From: Thalassocella blandensis
GTDB taxonomy: Bacteria; Pseudomonadota; Gammaproteobacteria; Pseudomonadales; Cellvibrionaceae
NCBI GenBank assembly: GCA_945882995.1
Contig: CAMCXE010000005.1
Coordinates: forward strand, 1 to 43,972
Length of the DNA stretch: 43,972 nucleotides
Reading direction: 5' to 3'
Under the pieces are notes generated by a model. That model ran no database searches. It saw only the letters and a list, made by a program, of their open reading frames with translations, and had not been told where the DNA came from. Position numbers and translations under genes: made by a program. This document shows positions 16,647 to 25,256 of the stretch, piece after piece; position 1 is the first letter of the stretch, and each line of letters starts with the position of its first letter.

Positions 16647-16753
16647 ATTACGGTTTATGCAGTTGGCTAGCTCGCCCTACCTTCTTAGGGAGGATCGTGA
16701 GGGCAGGGCACAAAAAATTTTTGCAGAGTTAATCGCAACATTTTGGAGGGAAA

Positions 16754-17056
16754 ATGTTTCTCGTGGGTATTGTTTTTTTGATATTTGTCATGCTGATTCC
16801 ATGTTTTATTGTTTGGGTAATTGCCTTCAGATTTTTCCCTCAGCAATATAGAACTACCTCCTTGAAAATGACGGGTGTCTGTTTCTTTTTGTCTTTGGCC
16901 GCTGGCTTCGTTTTAGATATTGAATTGGAAGGCGGCGCTTTGTCTGGTGTGGTTGCTGTGTCTGCCTTTTCATTTTTGTGGGCGATGTTTCTTGCTTTAA
17001 TTAATTTTCTTTTAGGAAAACGATTGGGCCGCCCAACCTTTCCTCCCGGCAAGTAG
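16754..17056 (+). CDS. Small integral membrane protein
   Basis: This 100-aa protein has three probable membrane segments: about residues 2-26 (FLVGIVFLIFVMLIPCFIVW), 38-54 and 64-88, and a basic, proline-containing tail (KRLGRPTFPPGK). A strong ribosome site, GGAGGG, stands six bases before the ATG, so translation is likely. I do not recognise a family. In this array of orphan immunity-like genes, a small membrane protein could be an immunity protein against a membrane-active toxin, but nothing in the sequence proves it. Confidence 0.6.
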   Translation: MFLVGIVFLIFVMLIPCFIVWVIAFRFFPQQYRTTSLKMTGVCFFLSLAAGFVLDIELEGGALSGVVAVSAFSFLWAMFLALINFLLGKRLGRPTFPPGK

Positions 17057-17059
17057 TGA

Positions 17060-17201
17060 GTAGGTCGCGTAGAGCACAGCGAAACCCAGCATTTAAACAG
17101 CGAAAAATGAGATTTTTCCACGCTTAGCATTATTTTTCTGGGTATTCGTTCTGGTGTCGGCGTGTGCTGTGCAGGGTTTCGCTGCGCTCTACCCAGCCTA
17201 C
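17060..17201. repeat. Inverted-repeat (MITE/REP-like) element
   Basis: Arms at 17060-17090 (gtaggtcgcgtagagcacag...) and 17171-17201 are inverted copies with about 26 of 31 positions matching. The motif with tagagcgcagcgaaaccc resembles an interspersed element common in environmental bacteria. Between the arms lies about 80 bp without a gene. Confidence 0.6.
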
Positions 17202-17330
17202 GAAAAACCAAAAAGTCATTCACCCGTTCAGCCCAGCAAAGCCGAAACACCCAAAAATGCGGCACTAATTTTCAGAGAAAATTCAACTCGCCCCACCTGC
17301 TCAGCCACTCTGAATTACCTAAAGCCGCAA

Positions 17331-18041
17331 TCAACCCTCCTGTCGCTGCCGCAACAATTCCTGAACTTTTTGTTTCATTTTTGCTTGGTGCTCATCACGG
17401 ATTTTACGCGCATAGTCGGATTCTGGCGGGGCGTGTACTTGTGGCAGCAAATGCTCCACTAAGCCTTGTGCTTGCTGTAGTGCATTGGGTGATAGGTCCG
17501 CAGACTCCATGGAAAATTTTACGTATTTATCTTCCTGAACCAGTAGAAAAATTATTTTGTAAATCGCGGTAGTGCCGGTTTGCAGTTTGAAGTGCAGGCG
17601 CAGCGCCGGTTGTTCCTGCAGAACCACTGGCTCGCGCAAAGTTTCTAGGCGTTGTTGCCAGCGGCCGTGCTGAATTAAATAATCCATGTCGGCCAGTATC
17701 ACATCGGCTTCGTCGTCCAGCAGGTTGGGGTTGTTTACCCAGCTCAGGGCGCCAACGGGGTACATATTCAGGTCGAGGCTCAGGCCGGGATAATTGTTTA
17801 CGTTATAACGCAAACCTATGCCGTTCATGGGGTCGCTGAATAATTCCCGTTGTTGCAGGGTAAGGTTCGCGGTGCTGGCGGGATAGGCCGCAGGGTGTTC
17901 GAAATCGTTATTGCCCGGTACGACGGGGGCTGATGGGGTTTGGTTGAATGGGTAGCCGTAGCGGTAATAAGCTCCGCCAGCGGCTAAGGTCAGCACTGCA
18001 ATACCGGCGATCAGTTTTTGTTGGGCTCGTCTTAAAGCCAT
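17331..18041 (-). CDS. Membrane-anchored protein of unknown function
   Basis: This 236-aa protein starts MALRRAQQKLIAGIAVLTLA, an N-terminal anchor or signal segment, followed by a periplasm-type domain: a proline-rich linker, FSDPMNGIGLRYNVNNYPGL, and alternating strands. The end is a charged helix (KIRDEHQAKMKQKVQELLRQ). I do not recognise a family. It starts 14 bp after the cysQ stop with a GGAG site, so it is probably in the nudE-cysQ operon. A relic copy of its last 32 or so codons lies at 15277-15373. Confidence 0.75.
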   Translation of the reverse strand: MALRRAQQKLIAGIAVLTLAAGGAYYRYGYPFNQTPSAPVVPGNNDFEHPAAYPASTANLTLQQRELFSDPMNGIGLRYNVNNYPGLSLDLNMYPVGALSWVNNPNLLDDEADVILADMDYLIQHGRWQQRLETLREPVVLQEQPALRLHFKLQTGTTAIYKIIFLLVQEDKYVKFSMESADLSPNALQQAQGLVEHLLPQVHAPPESDYARKIRDEHQAKMKQKVQELLRQRQEG

Positions 18042-18055
18042 GCTTGCTCCAAGGG

Positions 18056-18901
18056 TTAGGCTTTGGCTAAAAGGTGCTGCCAAGCAAAATTGCTGTCCGC
18101 TAACGCATAAAAATCCGGATTGAGCACGCTGGCTTTCTGGTTGTAGCGCAGGGGTTGAAATTGGGTGTCCACTACAGCGCCGCCAGCCGCTTCCAAAATG
18201 GCTTGGGCTGCAGCGGTATCCCATTCGCTGGTGGGCCCCAAGCGGGGATAAAAATCGGCTTGGCCTTCGGCCAGCAGGCAGAGTTTTAAGGAGCTGCCCA
18301 TGGAGCGGCGTATCAGTGGGCCAAGGTTTTGGCCCAGCTTGGCAAGCAGTGCTTCCAGGGCCACATTGCCCACACGCCGGCTGGCTATAACTTCTACCGG
18401 CTGGCGCTGGGCCAAGCGCGGGGCCAGCGCCCGAGGGTGGATCGGCGTAAAAGCCGCGCTGTCCGGCTGATTTTTAAAAGCCCCCAAGCCGCGAATGCCG
18501 GTGTAACACTGGCCGGTTACCGGCACATAAATAACACCCAATACGGGTTGCCCCGCCTCGATCAGGGCGATATTTACGGTGAATTCACCGTTGCCGGCAA
18601 TAAATTCTCGTGTGCCATCGAGGGGGTCCACCAACCAATAGGTTGGCCACTGGCGGCGCTGCGCAAAATCAGGCAGCTCGCCTTCCTCAGAAATAATGGG
18701 GATCTGTGGCCAAGCTTGGGCCAAGCCCGTCACGATTATCCGGTGCGCGGCTAGATCGGCCTGGGTAACGGGGGAGGCATCCGCTTTGTGCTCTACCCTA
18801 AGGTTGTGCGCCTGGTACACCGCTAAAATTGCCGCCCCAGCGGCTTGGCTCAAGGCCACAAGCTTGGGCACCATGGCCTGCAGGGCGGCGGGCTCAGTCA
18901 C
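18056..18901 (-). CDS. cysQ: 3'(2'),5'-bisphosphate nucleotidase CysQ
   Basis: This enzyme of about 281 aa removes the 3' phosphate from PAP, a by-product of sulfate assimilation, and so recycles AMP. It belongs to the inositol-monophosphatase fold: metal ligands lie in ISEEGE and VDPLDGTREFI, and further ones in EWDTAAAQAILEAAGG. The GTG at 18901 was chosen; the ATG at 18874 (MVPKLVALSQ) lines up with the E. coli start and is nearly as likely. The longest frame to 18943 would overlap nudE by 50 bp. With the chosen start the overlap with nudE is 8 bp, so the two are coupled. Confidence 0.93.
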   Translation of the reverse strand: MTEPAALQAMVPKLVALSQAAGAAILAVYQAHNLRVEHKADASPVTQADLAAHRIIVTGLAQAWPQIPIISEEGELPDFAQRRQWPTYWLVDPLDGTREFIAGNGEFTVNIALIEAGQPVLGVIYVPVTGQCYTGIRGLGAFKNQPDSAAFTPIHPRALAPRLAQRQPVEVIASRRVGNVALEALLAKLGQNLGPLIRRSMGSSLKLCLLAEGQADFYPRLGPTSEWDTAAAQAILEAAGGAVVDTQFQPLRYNQKASVLNPDFYALADSNFAWQHLLAKA

Positions 18902-19442
18902 GCGACCCGGCCAAATAAGCTTGGGCGAGGTAAAGGGCGGCAATGCTGCGCGCTTCGGTGAAGTCGGCGCGGCTACAGAGTTCTGGCAATTGGCTTAAGC
19001 GGAAGATTTCAACTTCCAGAGGTTCGGGCTCGTCACCCTCGGCGGTTTGTGGATAAAGGCCTTGCGCCAGCACAATTTGGGTGGCGTGCTGCATGTAGTT
19101 GGGGGATTGCGTCATGCTTTTGAGCAGGGTTAAACGCTCCGCGGCAAAACCCACTTCCTCTTGCAGTTCACGGTTCGCCGCCGCTTCAAAGGTTTCGCCG
19201 GCATCTAAGCGCCCTTTGGGTAGGCCTAGCTGATAATCCTCCATGCCTGCGCCGTATTCGCGCACCAACAGCACCTGATCATCATCGAGCATGGGCACAA
19301 TAATCACCGCTTGGTGATCGCTCAGCAGTCGCTCAAACGTGCGTGTGGCGCCGTTGGCGAACAGCAGCTCCATTTCCTCCACGCGAAAGAGCCGAGTGCG
19401 CGTCAGTAGCTGGCGCTTTAACACTTGCGGTTTTCTAGGCAT
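18894..19442 (-). CDS. nudE: ADP compounds hydrolase NudE
   Basis: This 182-aa Nudix hydrolase cleaves ADP-ribose, NADH and related ADP compounds. The Nudix box is complete: GRLDAGETFEAAANRELQEE followed by VGF. It starts MPRKPQVLKRQLLTRTRLF, as in E. coli, with a GAGGGG ribosome site. It is divergent from yrfG and overlaps cysQ, the arrangement seen in many gammaproteobacteria. Confidence 0.94.
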   Translation of the reverse strand: MPRKPQVLKRQLLTRTRLFRVEEMELLFANGATRTFERLLSDHQAVIIVPMLDDDQVLLVREYGAGMEDYQLGLPKGRLDAGETFEAAANRELQEEVGFAAERLTLLKSMTQSPNYMQHATQIVLAQGLYPQTAEGDEPEPLEVEIFRLSQLPELCSRADFTEARSIAALYLAQAYLAGSRD

Positions 19443-19487
19443 ACTGACCCCTCAAAATTCGCTCATTATTTCGGCATTATACCCACA

Positions 19488-20153
19488 ATGATTCCTTGGC
19501 ACGCCATAGATACAGTTCTCTTGGATATGGACGGCACTTTGCTGGATCTGCATTTCGATAACTATTTTTGGGCCGAGCATCTGCCTACGCGTTTTGCCGA
19601 GCACCACAACCTGAGTTTATCTACTGCGCGTGAGCATATTCATCGGCTGGTTGCGGAAAGTGAAGGCACGTTGCAATGGTACTGCTTAGATCATTGGACG
19701 CAATTAACTGGGCTGCCCATTGCCGCATTAAAAGCTGAGGTTGCTCATAAAATTCAAACTCGCCCACACACGTTAAAATTTTTGCAATTTTTGCGCGCGC
19801 AACAGAAACGAGTTCTACTCATTACCAATGCGCATCGCGACAGCTTAAATTTAAAATTAGCCTGCACCGACATAGCCCCCTATTTTTCAGCCATTATTTC
19901 CGCGCACGATTATCAAGCCCCCAAGGAGCTGCCGCAATTTTGGCAAGCCTTGGCAGCGGCAGAACACTTCGACCCAGCTCGCACACTATTTGTAGACGAC
20001 ACGCCGCGTATTTTGGCCAGCGCCAAACGCTTTGGTATCGCCCAGTTATTGTGTATTACCCAGCCGGATTCGCAACGTTCAGCCAATAGTTGCGCAGACT
20101 ATTTGGGCGTGGCGGATTTTGACGAGGTGATTCCAGGAGTAAGCCATGAGTGA
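19488..20153 (+). CDS. yrfG: GMP/IMP 5'-nucleotidase YrfG (HAD family)
   Basis: This 221-aa phosphatase starts MIPWHAIDTVLLDMDGTLLD, with the HAD nucleophile aspartate in DMDGT. Motif II is LLITNAHRDS, the conserved lysine is in APKELPQFW, and motif IV is LFVDDTPRIL. E. coli YrfG acts on GMP and IMP. The upstream frame to 19425 is unlikely because it overlaps the nudE start. The stop overlaps hslR by 8 bp. Confidence 0.93.
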   Translation: MIPWHAIDTVLLDMDGTLLDLHFDNYFWAEHLPTRFAEHHNLSLSTAREHIHRLVAESEGTLQWYCLDHWTQLTGLPIAALKAEVAHKIQTRPHTLKFLQFLRAQQKRVLLITNAHRDSLNLKLACTDIAPYFSAIISAHDYQAPKELPQFWQALAAAEHFDPARTLFVDDTPRILASAKRFGIAQLLCITQPDSQRSANSCADYLGVADFDEVIPGVSHE

Positions 20154-20547
20154 TGCCGTTAAACTGGTGCGTATCGACAAATGGTTGTGGGCTGCCCGTT
20201 TTTTTAAAACCCGCAGCTTAGCCAAAGCGGCGGTGGAAGGCGGTAAAGTGCAAGTGGCGGGGCAGCGGGTAAAACCCAGTAAAGATTTAACCCTAGGTTT
20301 GCTGCTACAGGTGCGTCAGGGTGTTGATTCAAAAGAAATCATTATTACCGGCTTGTCCGAGCAGCGGCGCGGCGCACCGGAAGCCGCGCTTATGTATCAG
20401 GAGACGCCCAGCAGTATCGTCCAGCGGGAGCAGGCGGCGGCACAGCGCAAAATACTCCAAGCCGCCGAGCCGGCTAGCGATGGCCGGCCCAGTAAAAAAC
20501 AGCGCCGACAAATCCATCGTTTCCACGATATTGTCCTCGATTTATAA
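20146..20547 (+). CDS. hslR: Heat shock protein 15, ribosome-associated S4-domain protein
   Basis: This 133-aa protein binds free 50S subunits that still carry a nascent chain and helps recycle them after stress. The S4 RNA-binding domain is at the N-terminus: VRIDKWLWAARFFKTRSLAK and then VEGGKVQVAGQRVKPSK. The C-terminal tail is basic and ends FHDIVLDL. An AGGAG site lies 6 bases before the ATG. It stands between yrfG and hslO, as in E. coli. Confidence 0.95.
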   Translation: MSDAVKLVRIDKWLWAARFFKTRSLAKAAVEGGKVQVAGQRVKPSKDLTLGLLLQVRQGVDSKEIIITGLSEQRRGAPEAALMYQETPSSIVQREQAAAQRKILQAAEPASDGRPSKKQRRQIHRFHDIVLDL

Positions 20548-20575
20548 TTTGGTTTTTTTCTCATAGAAGATTTTT

Positions 20576-21478
20576 ATGCCTTTATCCAAGTCCCCCAGCG
20601 ACGATTTTATCCATCGCTTTTTTTTCGACCACACCGATTTGCGCGGTGAAATTGTCACTCTGCAAACCAGTTTTCAAACCGCCACGGCGCATCATCCCCA
20701 GCACCCAGTTACGCAGCGTATTTTGGGTGAGTTTTTTGCGGCGGTGAGCCTGCTAGCGGGTGTTTTAAAATTCGAAGGCATGCTGACGTTGCAAATTCGC
20801 GGCAACGGCATAATTCCGGTAATTATGGCCGAGGCCACCCACGAACGTAAAATTCGCGGCATAGTGCAAGGTGACCCAAATGTTAATTTTGATGAATACG
20901 CTGATGCCGAATTGCGCGAGTTAGTTGGCGATGGCGTGTTAACCATCACTATCGACCCCACTGACGGGCAGCGTTATCAGGGCATTATTGCTATCGACGG
21001 CACTAATTTGGCTGAGTGTTTAAGCCATTATTTTGCACAGTCCGAGCAGCTACCCACCCGCTTATGGTTAAGTGCCGACGGGCGCACCGCGGGCGGTCTG
21101 CTGTTGCAAGCCTTGCCGCCAACCGGCGATCGCAAGTTTGACAATAACCTGCGTGAAGAAGAATGGAATCATGCGGTACAACTTGCCAATACCGTCAAGT
21201 CAGAAGAATTATTCAACTTGCCTCACGCTGAATTGTTATATCGCCTATTTAACGAATTTGAATTGCGCCTTATGCCTCCTGAGCAGGCCGAATTTTATTG
21301 CAATTGTTCACGGCAGCGCAGCGGGCACGCACTCTTATCGCTGGGGGAAGAAGACGCTTACGAATTGTTAACCGAGCAGCCAGTCATCAGCATTAATTGC
21401 CAGTTTTGCGGGCAGGAATATGTCTTTCAAAAATCCGATCTGGCGGACATTTTTCATCCGCAGCAATCGGTGCATTGA
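20576..21478 (+). CDS. hslO: Redox-regulated chaperone Hsp33
   Basis: This 300-aa holdase is switched on by oxidative unfolding. The zinc-binding redox switch at the C-terminus is intact: CNC within FYCNCSRQRSG, and CQFC within INCQFCGQEYVF. The N-terminal domain has FFDHTDLRGEIVTL and FAAVSLLAGVLKFEG. It follows hslR by 28 bp, and the two are usually a heat-shock operon. Confidence 0.96.
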   Translation: MPLSKSPSDDFIHRFFFDHTDLRGEIVTLQTSFQTATAHHPQHPVTQRILGEFFAAVSLLAGVLKFEGMLTLQIRGNGIIPVIMAEATHERKIRGIVQGDPNVNFDEYADAELRELVGDGVLTITIDPTDGQRYQGIIAIDGTNLAECLSHYFAQSEQLPTRLWLSADGRTAGGLLLQALPPTGDRKFDNNLREEEWNHAVQLANTVKSEELFNLPHAELLYRLFNEFELRLMPPEQAEFYCNCSRQRSGHALLSLGEEDAYELLTEQPVISINCQFCGQEYVFQKSDLADIFHPQQSVH

Positions 21479-21525
21479 GTAAGCACGTTGTTAGATGAGC
21501 GTTTTGGTGGCGGGTTTTGTTGGGT

Positions 21526-21780
21526 TTAACTGTGTATTTGCGCCCAGATGGAATGACCCCAGTGGTGTTCTTTAATTGTTGATAGAGCACGATTCATGTC
21601 GTGGATGTTGGCGGTGTTCACCGCGCAGTCTAGAACTGAGAGGTTGATACCTTTAGCCCAGAGCACGTCGATTTGCTGCTGAGTGAGCACGCCTGCTGAC
21701 AGCCAGGCTGGAGATTGCCCCGTCAGAATCAATGCCCGCATGTCGGCGTAAGCCGATTGGTTGGTTACAAAAATAACCAT
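21526..21780 (-). CDS. Conserved small protein of unknown function
   Basis: This 84-aa ORF begins MVIFVTNQSAYADMRALILT and includes SAGVLTQQQIDVLWAKGINL and a His-rich end, EHHWGHSIW. It looks like a real small protein and not the shadow of a gene, since no other frame here is coding. I do not know a function. It lies downstream of the 147-aa gene in the same direction, with about 40 bp between them, and is convergent with hslO. Confidence 0.55.
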   Translation of the reverse strand: MVIFVTNQSAYADMRALILTGQSPAWLSAGVLTQQQIDVLWAKGINLSVLDCAVNTANIHDMNRALSTIKEHHWGHSIWAQIHS

Positions 21781-21823
21781 GCTAGAGTCTTATTTCTACA
21801 AAAAAATATCGAAAATGACAAAG

Positions 21824-22267
21824 TTAAAGCTGCCTGGAGGCTGACATCACGCGCTTAACTAAATGAGCCAAAGAGTAGGAAGAACCAGTTTTTAATTCGC
21901 GTCGCAGCCGGTTAACAATTAATAATTCCTGCATCGCCACTGGCGCGGGGGTGTCCAGGGGTGGGCAAACGGCATCATCATCTAAAACACTATTGAGTAG
22001 CATAAAACCCCGATGGCTGAGCACCACTTGGTCTATGGCCTCTTGGCGAATCGTAGTTTCGAAGTGTAAATAATCCGCACCTGCCAGCCACAGCAGGGCG
22101 TGAAAACACGCCAAATGCCGTGGGCTGTGCAGGCCGAATTCGTCAGGCTTATCTTGTCCTGCAATATCCTCCACATAGAGCGTAAATTTACGTGGAAACT
22201 GGCTGTAAAGCTGCACCAGAATTTTTGCGGTATCGCGGTAAAAATCGTCGATGTGAATATCACTCAT
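21824..22267 (-). CDS. Uncharacterised conserved protein
   Basis: This 147-aa protein starts MSDIHIDDFYRDTAKILVQL. It contains FTLYVEDIAGQDKPDEFGLH and SPRHLACFHALLWLAGADYL. No membrane segment or known catalytic motif is seen. I recall similar proteins only as hypotheticals in related marine gammaproteobacteria. It follows alaA by about 20 bp in the same direction, so it may be cotranscribed with it. Confidence 0.65.
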   Translation of the reverse strand: MSDIHIDDFYRDTAKILVQLYSQFPRKFTLYVEDIAGQDKPDEFGLHSPRHLACFHALLWLAGADYLHFETTIRQEAIDQVVLSHRGFMLLNSVLDDDAVCPPLDTPAPVAMQELLIVNRLRRELKTGSSYSLAHLVKRVMSASRQL

Positions 22268-22288
22268 ACATTAAGCAGCCGGCTCTGT

Positions 22289-23512
22289 TTAATCAATGAG
22301 TGGTTTGTAGTTTTGTAAAAACTCACCAAACTTGCCAATGGCTTTATTAATTTCGTCTTTGGTTGGCAAAAATACAATGCGCATGTGGTCTGGGGCTGGC
22401 CAGTTAAATGCCGTGCCTTGTACCAGCAGTACTTTTTGCTGGATTAAAAAATCGAGAATTAACTGTTGGTCGTCGTTGTAGCGGTACATGGAGCGGTCTA
22501 TTTTTGGGAATAAATAAATAGCGCCTTTGGGCTTAACGCAGGTAATGCCTGGAATCGCCGTCAAAGCGGAGTGCGCGGCATCGCGCTGCTCTAACAGGCG
22601 GCCGCCGGGTAAAATGAGTTCGTTAATGCTTTGATAGCCGCCCAGCGCGGTTTGTACGGCAAACATGGCGGGTACATTGGCGCAGAGCCGCATAGAGGCG
22701 AGCATTTCAATGCCCTTAATATATTCAGTGGCAAGGTGTTTAGCGCCGCTAATCACCACCCAGCCAGAGCGAAAGCCCGCCAGTCGGTAGGTTTTTGATA
22801 AGCCGTTAAAGCTCAGTACTACCACATCTTGGGCCAAGCGCCCCATGGGTATAAACTCAGCATCGTCGTACAAAATTTTGCTGTAAATTTCGTCCGAAAA
22901 AATAACTAATTTAAATTCGCGCGCCACCTGCACAATTTGTTCAAGTAAATCTTTGCTGTAAACGGCGCCGGTGGGATTGTTGGGATTGATGACCACAATA
23001 GCGCGGGTTTTGTCGGTGATTTTGCGACGAATATCGGCGATATCCGGAAACCACTCGGACTCTTCATCACACATATAGTGCACGGCTTTGCCACCGGCCA
23101 AGTTTACCGCCGCCGTCCATAAGGGGTAGTCGGGTGAGGGCACCAGCACTTCATCGCCACTGTTGAGCAGCGCCTGATTGGCCATAACAATCAGCTCACT
23201 AACCCCATTGCCCAAGTAGATATCGTCGATATCAACATTGGGGATTTCTAGGCGCTGACATTCCTGCATAATGGCTTTACGCGCGGGAAACAGGCCGCGC
23301 GAGGCGGTATAGCCTTGGGCGGCGCGAATGTTATAAATAACGTCAGCAATAATTTCGTCGGGCGCATCAAAGCCAAAGGCGGCAGGATTGCCGATATTTA
23401 ACTTCAGCACTTTGTGACCGTCTTCTTCGAGGCGTGTGGCATGTTCTAATACTGGGCCGCGAATGTCGTAACATACGCCGTCGAGTCTTTTTGATTTATG
23501 GATGCGATGCAT
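22289..23512 (-). CDS. alaA: Glutamate-pyruvate aminotransferase AlaA
   Basis: This 407-aa PLP enzyme makes alanine from pyruvate and glutamate. It follows E. coli AlaA (YfbQ) throughout: it starts [20 protein letters not shown] and has [14 protein letters not shown], the cofactor-binding [22 protein letters not shown], the PLP lysine in [18 protein letters not shown], and the substrate-binding Arg near the end in HMRIVFLP. The length is that of the family. It is divergent from msrB across about 100 bp. Confidence 0.96.
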   Translation of the reverse strand: MHRIHKSKRLDGVCYDIRGPVLEHATRLEEDGHKVLKLNIGNPAAFGFDAPDEIIADVIYNIRAAQGYTASRGLFPARKAIMQECQRLEIPNVDIDDIYLGNGVSELIVMANQALLNSGDEVLVPSPDYPLWTAAVNLAGGKAVHYMCDEESEWFPDIADIRRKITDKTRAIVVINPNNPTGAVYSKDLLEQIVQVAREFKLVIFSDEIYSKILYDDAEFIPMGRLAQDVVVLSFNGLSKTYRLAGFRSGWVVISGAKHLATEYIKGIEMLASMRLCANVPAMFAVQTALGGYQSINELILPGGRLLEQRDAAHSALTAIPGITCVKPKGAIYLFPKIDRSMYRYNDDQQLILDFLIQQKVLLVQGTAFNWPAPDHMRIVFLPTKDEINKAIGKFGEFLQNYKPLID

Positions 23513-23608
23513 GATTGGCCTGCTAACGAATTGATCTTAAAAATTGCGGCTAAAAAGCTGTGTAGTAGTGAACCTGAACCCAAATCCCCTACTGAGAGAG
23601 GCCGAATT

Positions 23609-24022
23609 ATGTCAGATAGCCACCTAAAAGACGACGCATACTGGCGGGAAAAACTGAGCCAAGAAGAGTTTCGTGTATGCCGTAGCAAGGGTACAGAGCG
23701 CCCGTTTACCGGAGAGTATTGGAATGTGAAGGTGGATGGCCAGTACTTGTGCCGCTGTTGCGGGGAGGTTTTATTCAGCTCCGCCGCTAAATTTGATTCG
23801 GGATCGGGCTGGCCAAGCTTCTATGCACCAGTGGTCGCCGAGCGAGTTCTTGAGGAAGTGGATGGCAGTTTAGGTATGCGCCGCACCGAAATCTTGTGTC
23901 AGCGCTGCGGCTCCCATTTGGGGCATGTGTTTCCAGACGGCCCAGAGCCCACCGGCATGCGCTACTGTGTCAACTCGTTGTCGTTGCGTTTGCGGGAAGC
24001 AGGCGAGGACTCGCCCAGTTAG
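23609..24022 (+). CDS. msrB: Peptide-methionine (R)-S-oxide reductase
   Basis: This 137-aa enzyme repairs the R-diastereomer of methionine sulfoxide in proteins. The catalytic cysteine is C120 in [10 protein letters not shown]; the structural zinc site uses C48, C51, C97 and C100; the central motif is [20 protein letters not shown] ribosome site precedes the ATG; the upstream extension to 23498 overlaps the alaA start and was not used. It ends convergently with the next gene by 4 bp. Confidence 0.96.
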   Translation: MSDSHLKDDAYWREKLSQEEFRVCRSKGTERPFTGEYWNVKVDGQYLCRCCGEVLFSSAAKFDSGSGWPSFYAPVVAERVLEEVDGSLGMRRTEILCQRCGSHLGHVFPDGPEPTGMRYCVNSLSLRLREAGEDSPS

Positions 24023-24810
24023 TCGTAGATCTGTTTTTTCTTCCATGCGATGTCTTCAGGCTTGAACTTATTCCACTCGGCGTCGGTTTCGGCGTTGGCG
24101 GACGAGGCGCTGTGGCCAAGGGCTGCACCCGGCTCAGCTAACTGTAGGCCGGCTTCTAGCTCTTGGATAGTTATCGCTAATTGAATAAAAATTTTCTCCT
24201 GCTGGTTATTGCGCCCTTCTTTGCCCAATAACTTATGGGCCAGCGAAAAATAATGAAGCGCCAGCCGCGTTTTGCCTGCGCCTTTGGCGTGTCGGCCTTG
24301 AGCTAAATAGGAATCCACGGTGATTTGCAGCACCAGTTGTTTAATCATGGCGCGGTAGGTTTCTGCATTGCTGCGATTCAATACGCCCTTTGATTCGAGC
24401 GAGTAAACAAATTTGTGCAGCTCATCAAGGCAGGCCTTGGCATCCTTGATTTGTTGTGGGTTCTCCATGGTGACCGGCTGATGGTGCCGCGCCTGCCGCT
24501 GAGTTTCATTGAGCTGATGCGAGATTGCTTGGAGTTCTTGGCTGTGATGGGTGTTGCCCGAGTCTATGTCCACCAGCTGCTCATAAATATCGATGAGGCT
24601 GCGCTGTACCAGCATCAGCAAATCTTTCGGCAGGAACCCTACGGGAAAGCCGTTCAGCATAAATTTGAAATTGCGCACCTTGGCAGTCAGCGCGGTCATC
24701 AGCCGTTCACGTTGCTGTTCTTTGAGGGCAAGCGTCTGCGTGACAAAGGTGTAGCACACGAGTACCGACAGGATCACGATTATGGAAGTAATAACGACTA
24801 CCGATGACAT
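24019..24810 (-). CDS. Membrane-anchored helical protein of unknown function
   Basis: This 263-aa protein has one N-terminal membrane segment (about residues 3-27) and a cytoplasmic part that looks almost wholly helical. It includes [20 protein letters not shown], a long helical region up to about 200 with [13 protein letters not shown], and an acidic tail ending [13 protein letters not shown] recall such proteins as conserved hypotheticals in Cellvibrionales-type genomes. No catalytic motif is visible. Confidence 0.75.
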   Translation of the reverse strand: MSSVVVITSIIVILSVLVCYTFVTQTLALKEQQRERLMTALTAKVRNFKFMLNGFPVGFLPKDLLMLVQRSLIDIYEQLVDIDSGNTHHSQELQAISHQLNETQRQARHHQPVTMENPQQIKDAKACLDELHKFVYSLESKGVLNRSNAETYRAMIKQLVLQITVDSYLAQGRHAKGAGKTRLALHYFSLAHKLLGKEGRNNQQEKIFIQLAITIQELEAGLQLAEPGAALGHSASSANAETDAEWNKFKPEDIAWKKKQIYD

Positions 24811-24916
24811 ACATTGAGTTCACATGGCTTTACTTAAGCCTAGTCGCCACATACCCCTGCTGCAAATCAATATCAGACACAGCCTGTGGAAATAGTGAAT
24901 AATCTGGAATCGGGTG

Positions 24917-24945
24917 TTGACAGGTGGGTAGCTCGACAATAGAAT
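24917..24945 (+). promoter_or_regulatory. Sigma-70 promoter of the tRNA-Glu/tRNA-Gly operon
   Basis: A perfect -35 TTGACA (24917-24922) and a -10 TAGAAT (24940-24945) are separated by exactly 17 bp. The bases after the -10 (gcgcccgac) are GC-rich, the type of discriminator linked to stringent control of stable RNA. The tRNA begins at 24987. Confidence 0.85.
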
Positions 24946-24986
24946 GCGCCCGACTTCTGACGGCAACCAACGTTGTCAGAATAGAC

Positions 24987-25062
24987 GTCCCCATCGTCTA
25001 GAGGCCTAGGACACCGCCCTTTCACGGCGGTGACAGGGGTTCGAATCCCCTTGGGGACGCCA
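24987..25062 (+). tRNA. gltT: tRNA-Glu (anticodon TTC)
   Basis: The 76-base gene has acceptor ends gtcccca and tggggac, anticodon TTC in ccgccctttcacggcgg, the T-loop ttcgaat and an encoded CCA. It is the first gene of a two-tRNA operon, with tRNA-Gly six bases downstream. Confidence 0.96.
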
Positions 25063-25068
25063 CTTTTT

Positions 25069-25143
25069 GCGGGAATAGCTCAGTGGTAGAGCACAACCTT
25101 GCCAAGGTTGGGGTCGCGAGTTCGAGCCTCGTTTCCCGCTCCA
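25069..25143 (+). tRNA. glyV: tRNA-Gly (anticodon GCC)
   Basis: The 75-base gene has acceptor ends gcgggaa and ttcccgc, anticodon GCC in caaccttgccaaggttg, the T-loop ttcgagc and an encoded CCA. It is followed at once by a strong terminator. Confidence 0.96.
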
Positions 25144-25148
25144 ATTAA

Positions 25149-25179
25149 AAAAGCGCAGATTTATCTGCGCTTTTTTTTT
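25149..25179 (+). terminator. Terminator of the tRNA-Glu/tRNA-Gly operon
   Basis: The stem aagcgcagat / atctgcgctt with a short loop is followed by nine T. It lies six bases after tRNA-Gly. Confidence 0.92.
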
Positions 25180-25256
25180 GCGTGCGTCGTCTTGGCGAAT
25201 CGGTGTGGTGTTTGCCGCAACCACGTGGGTCTTATGGCATTAACGCAGGGTGAATT

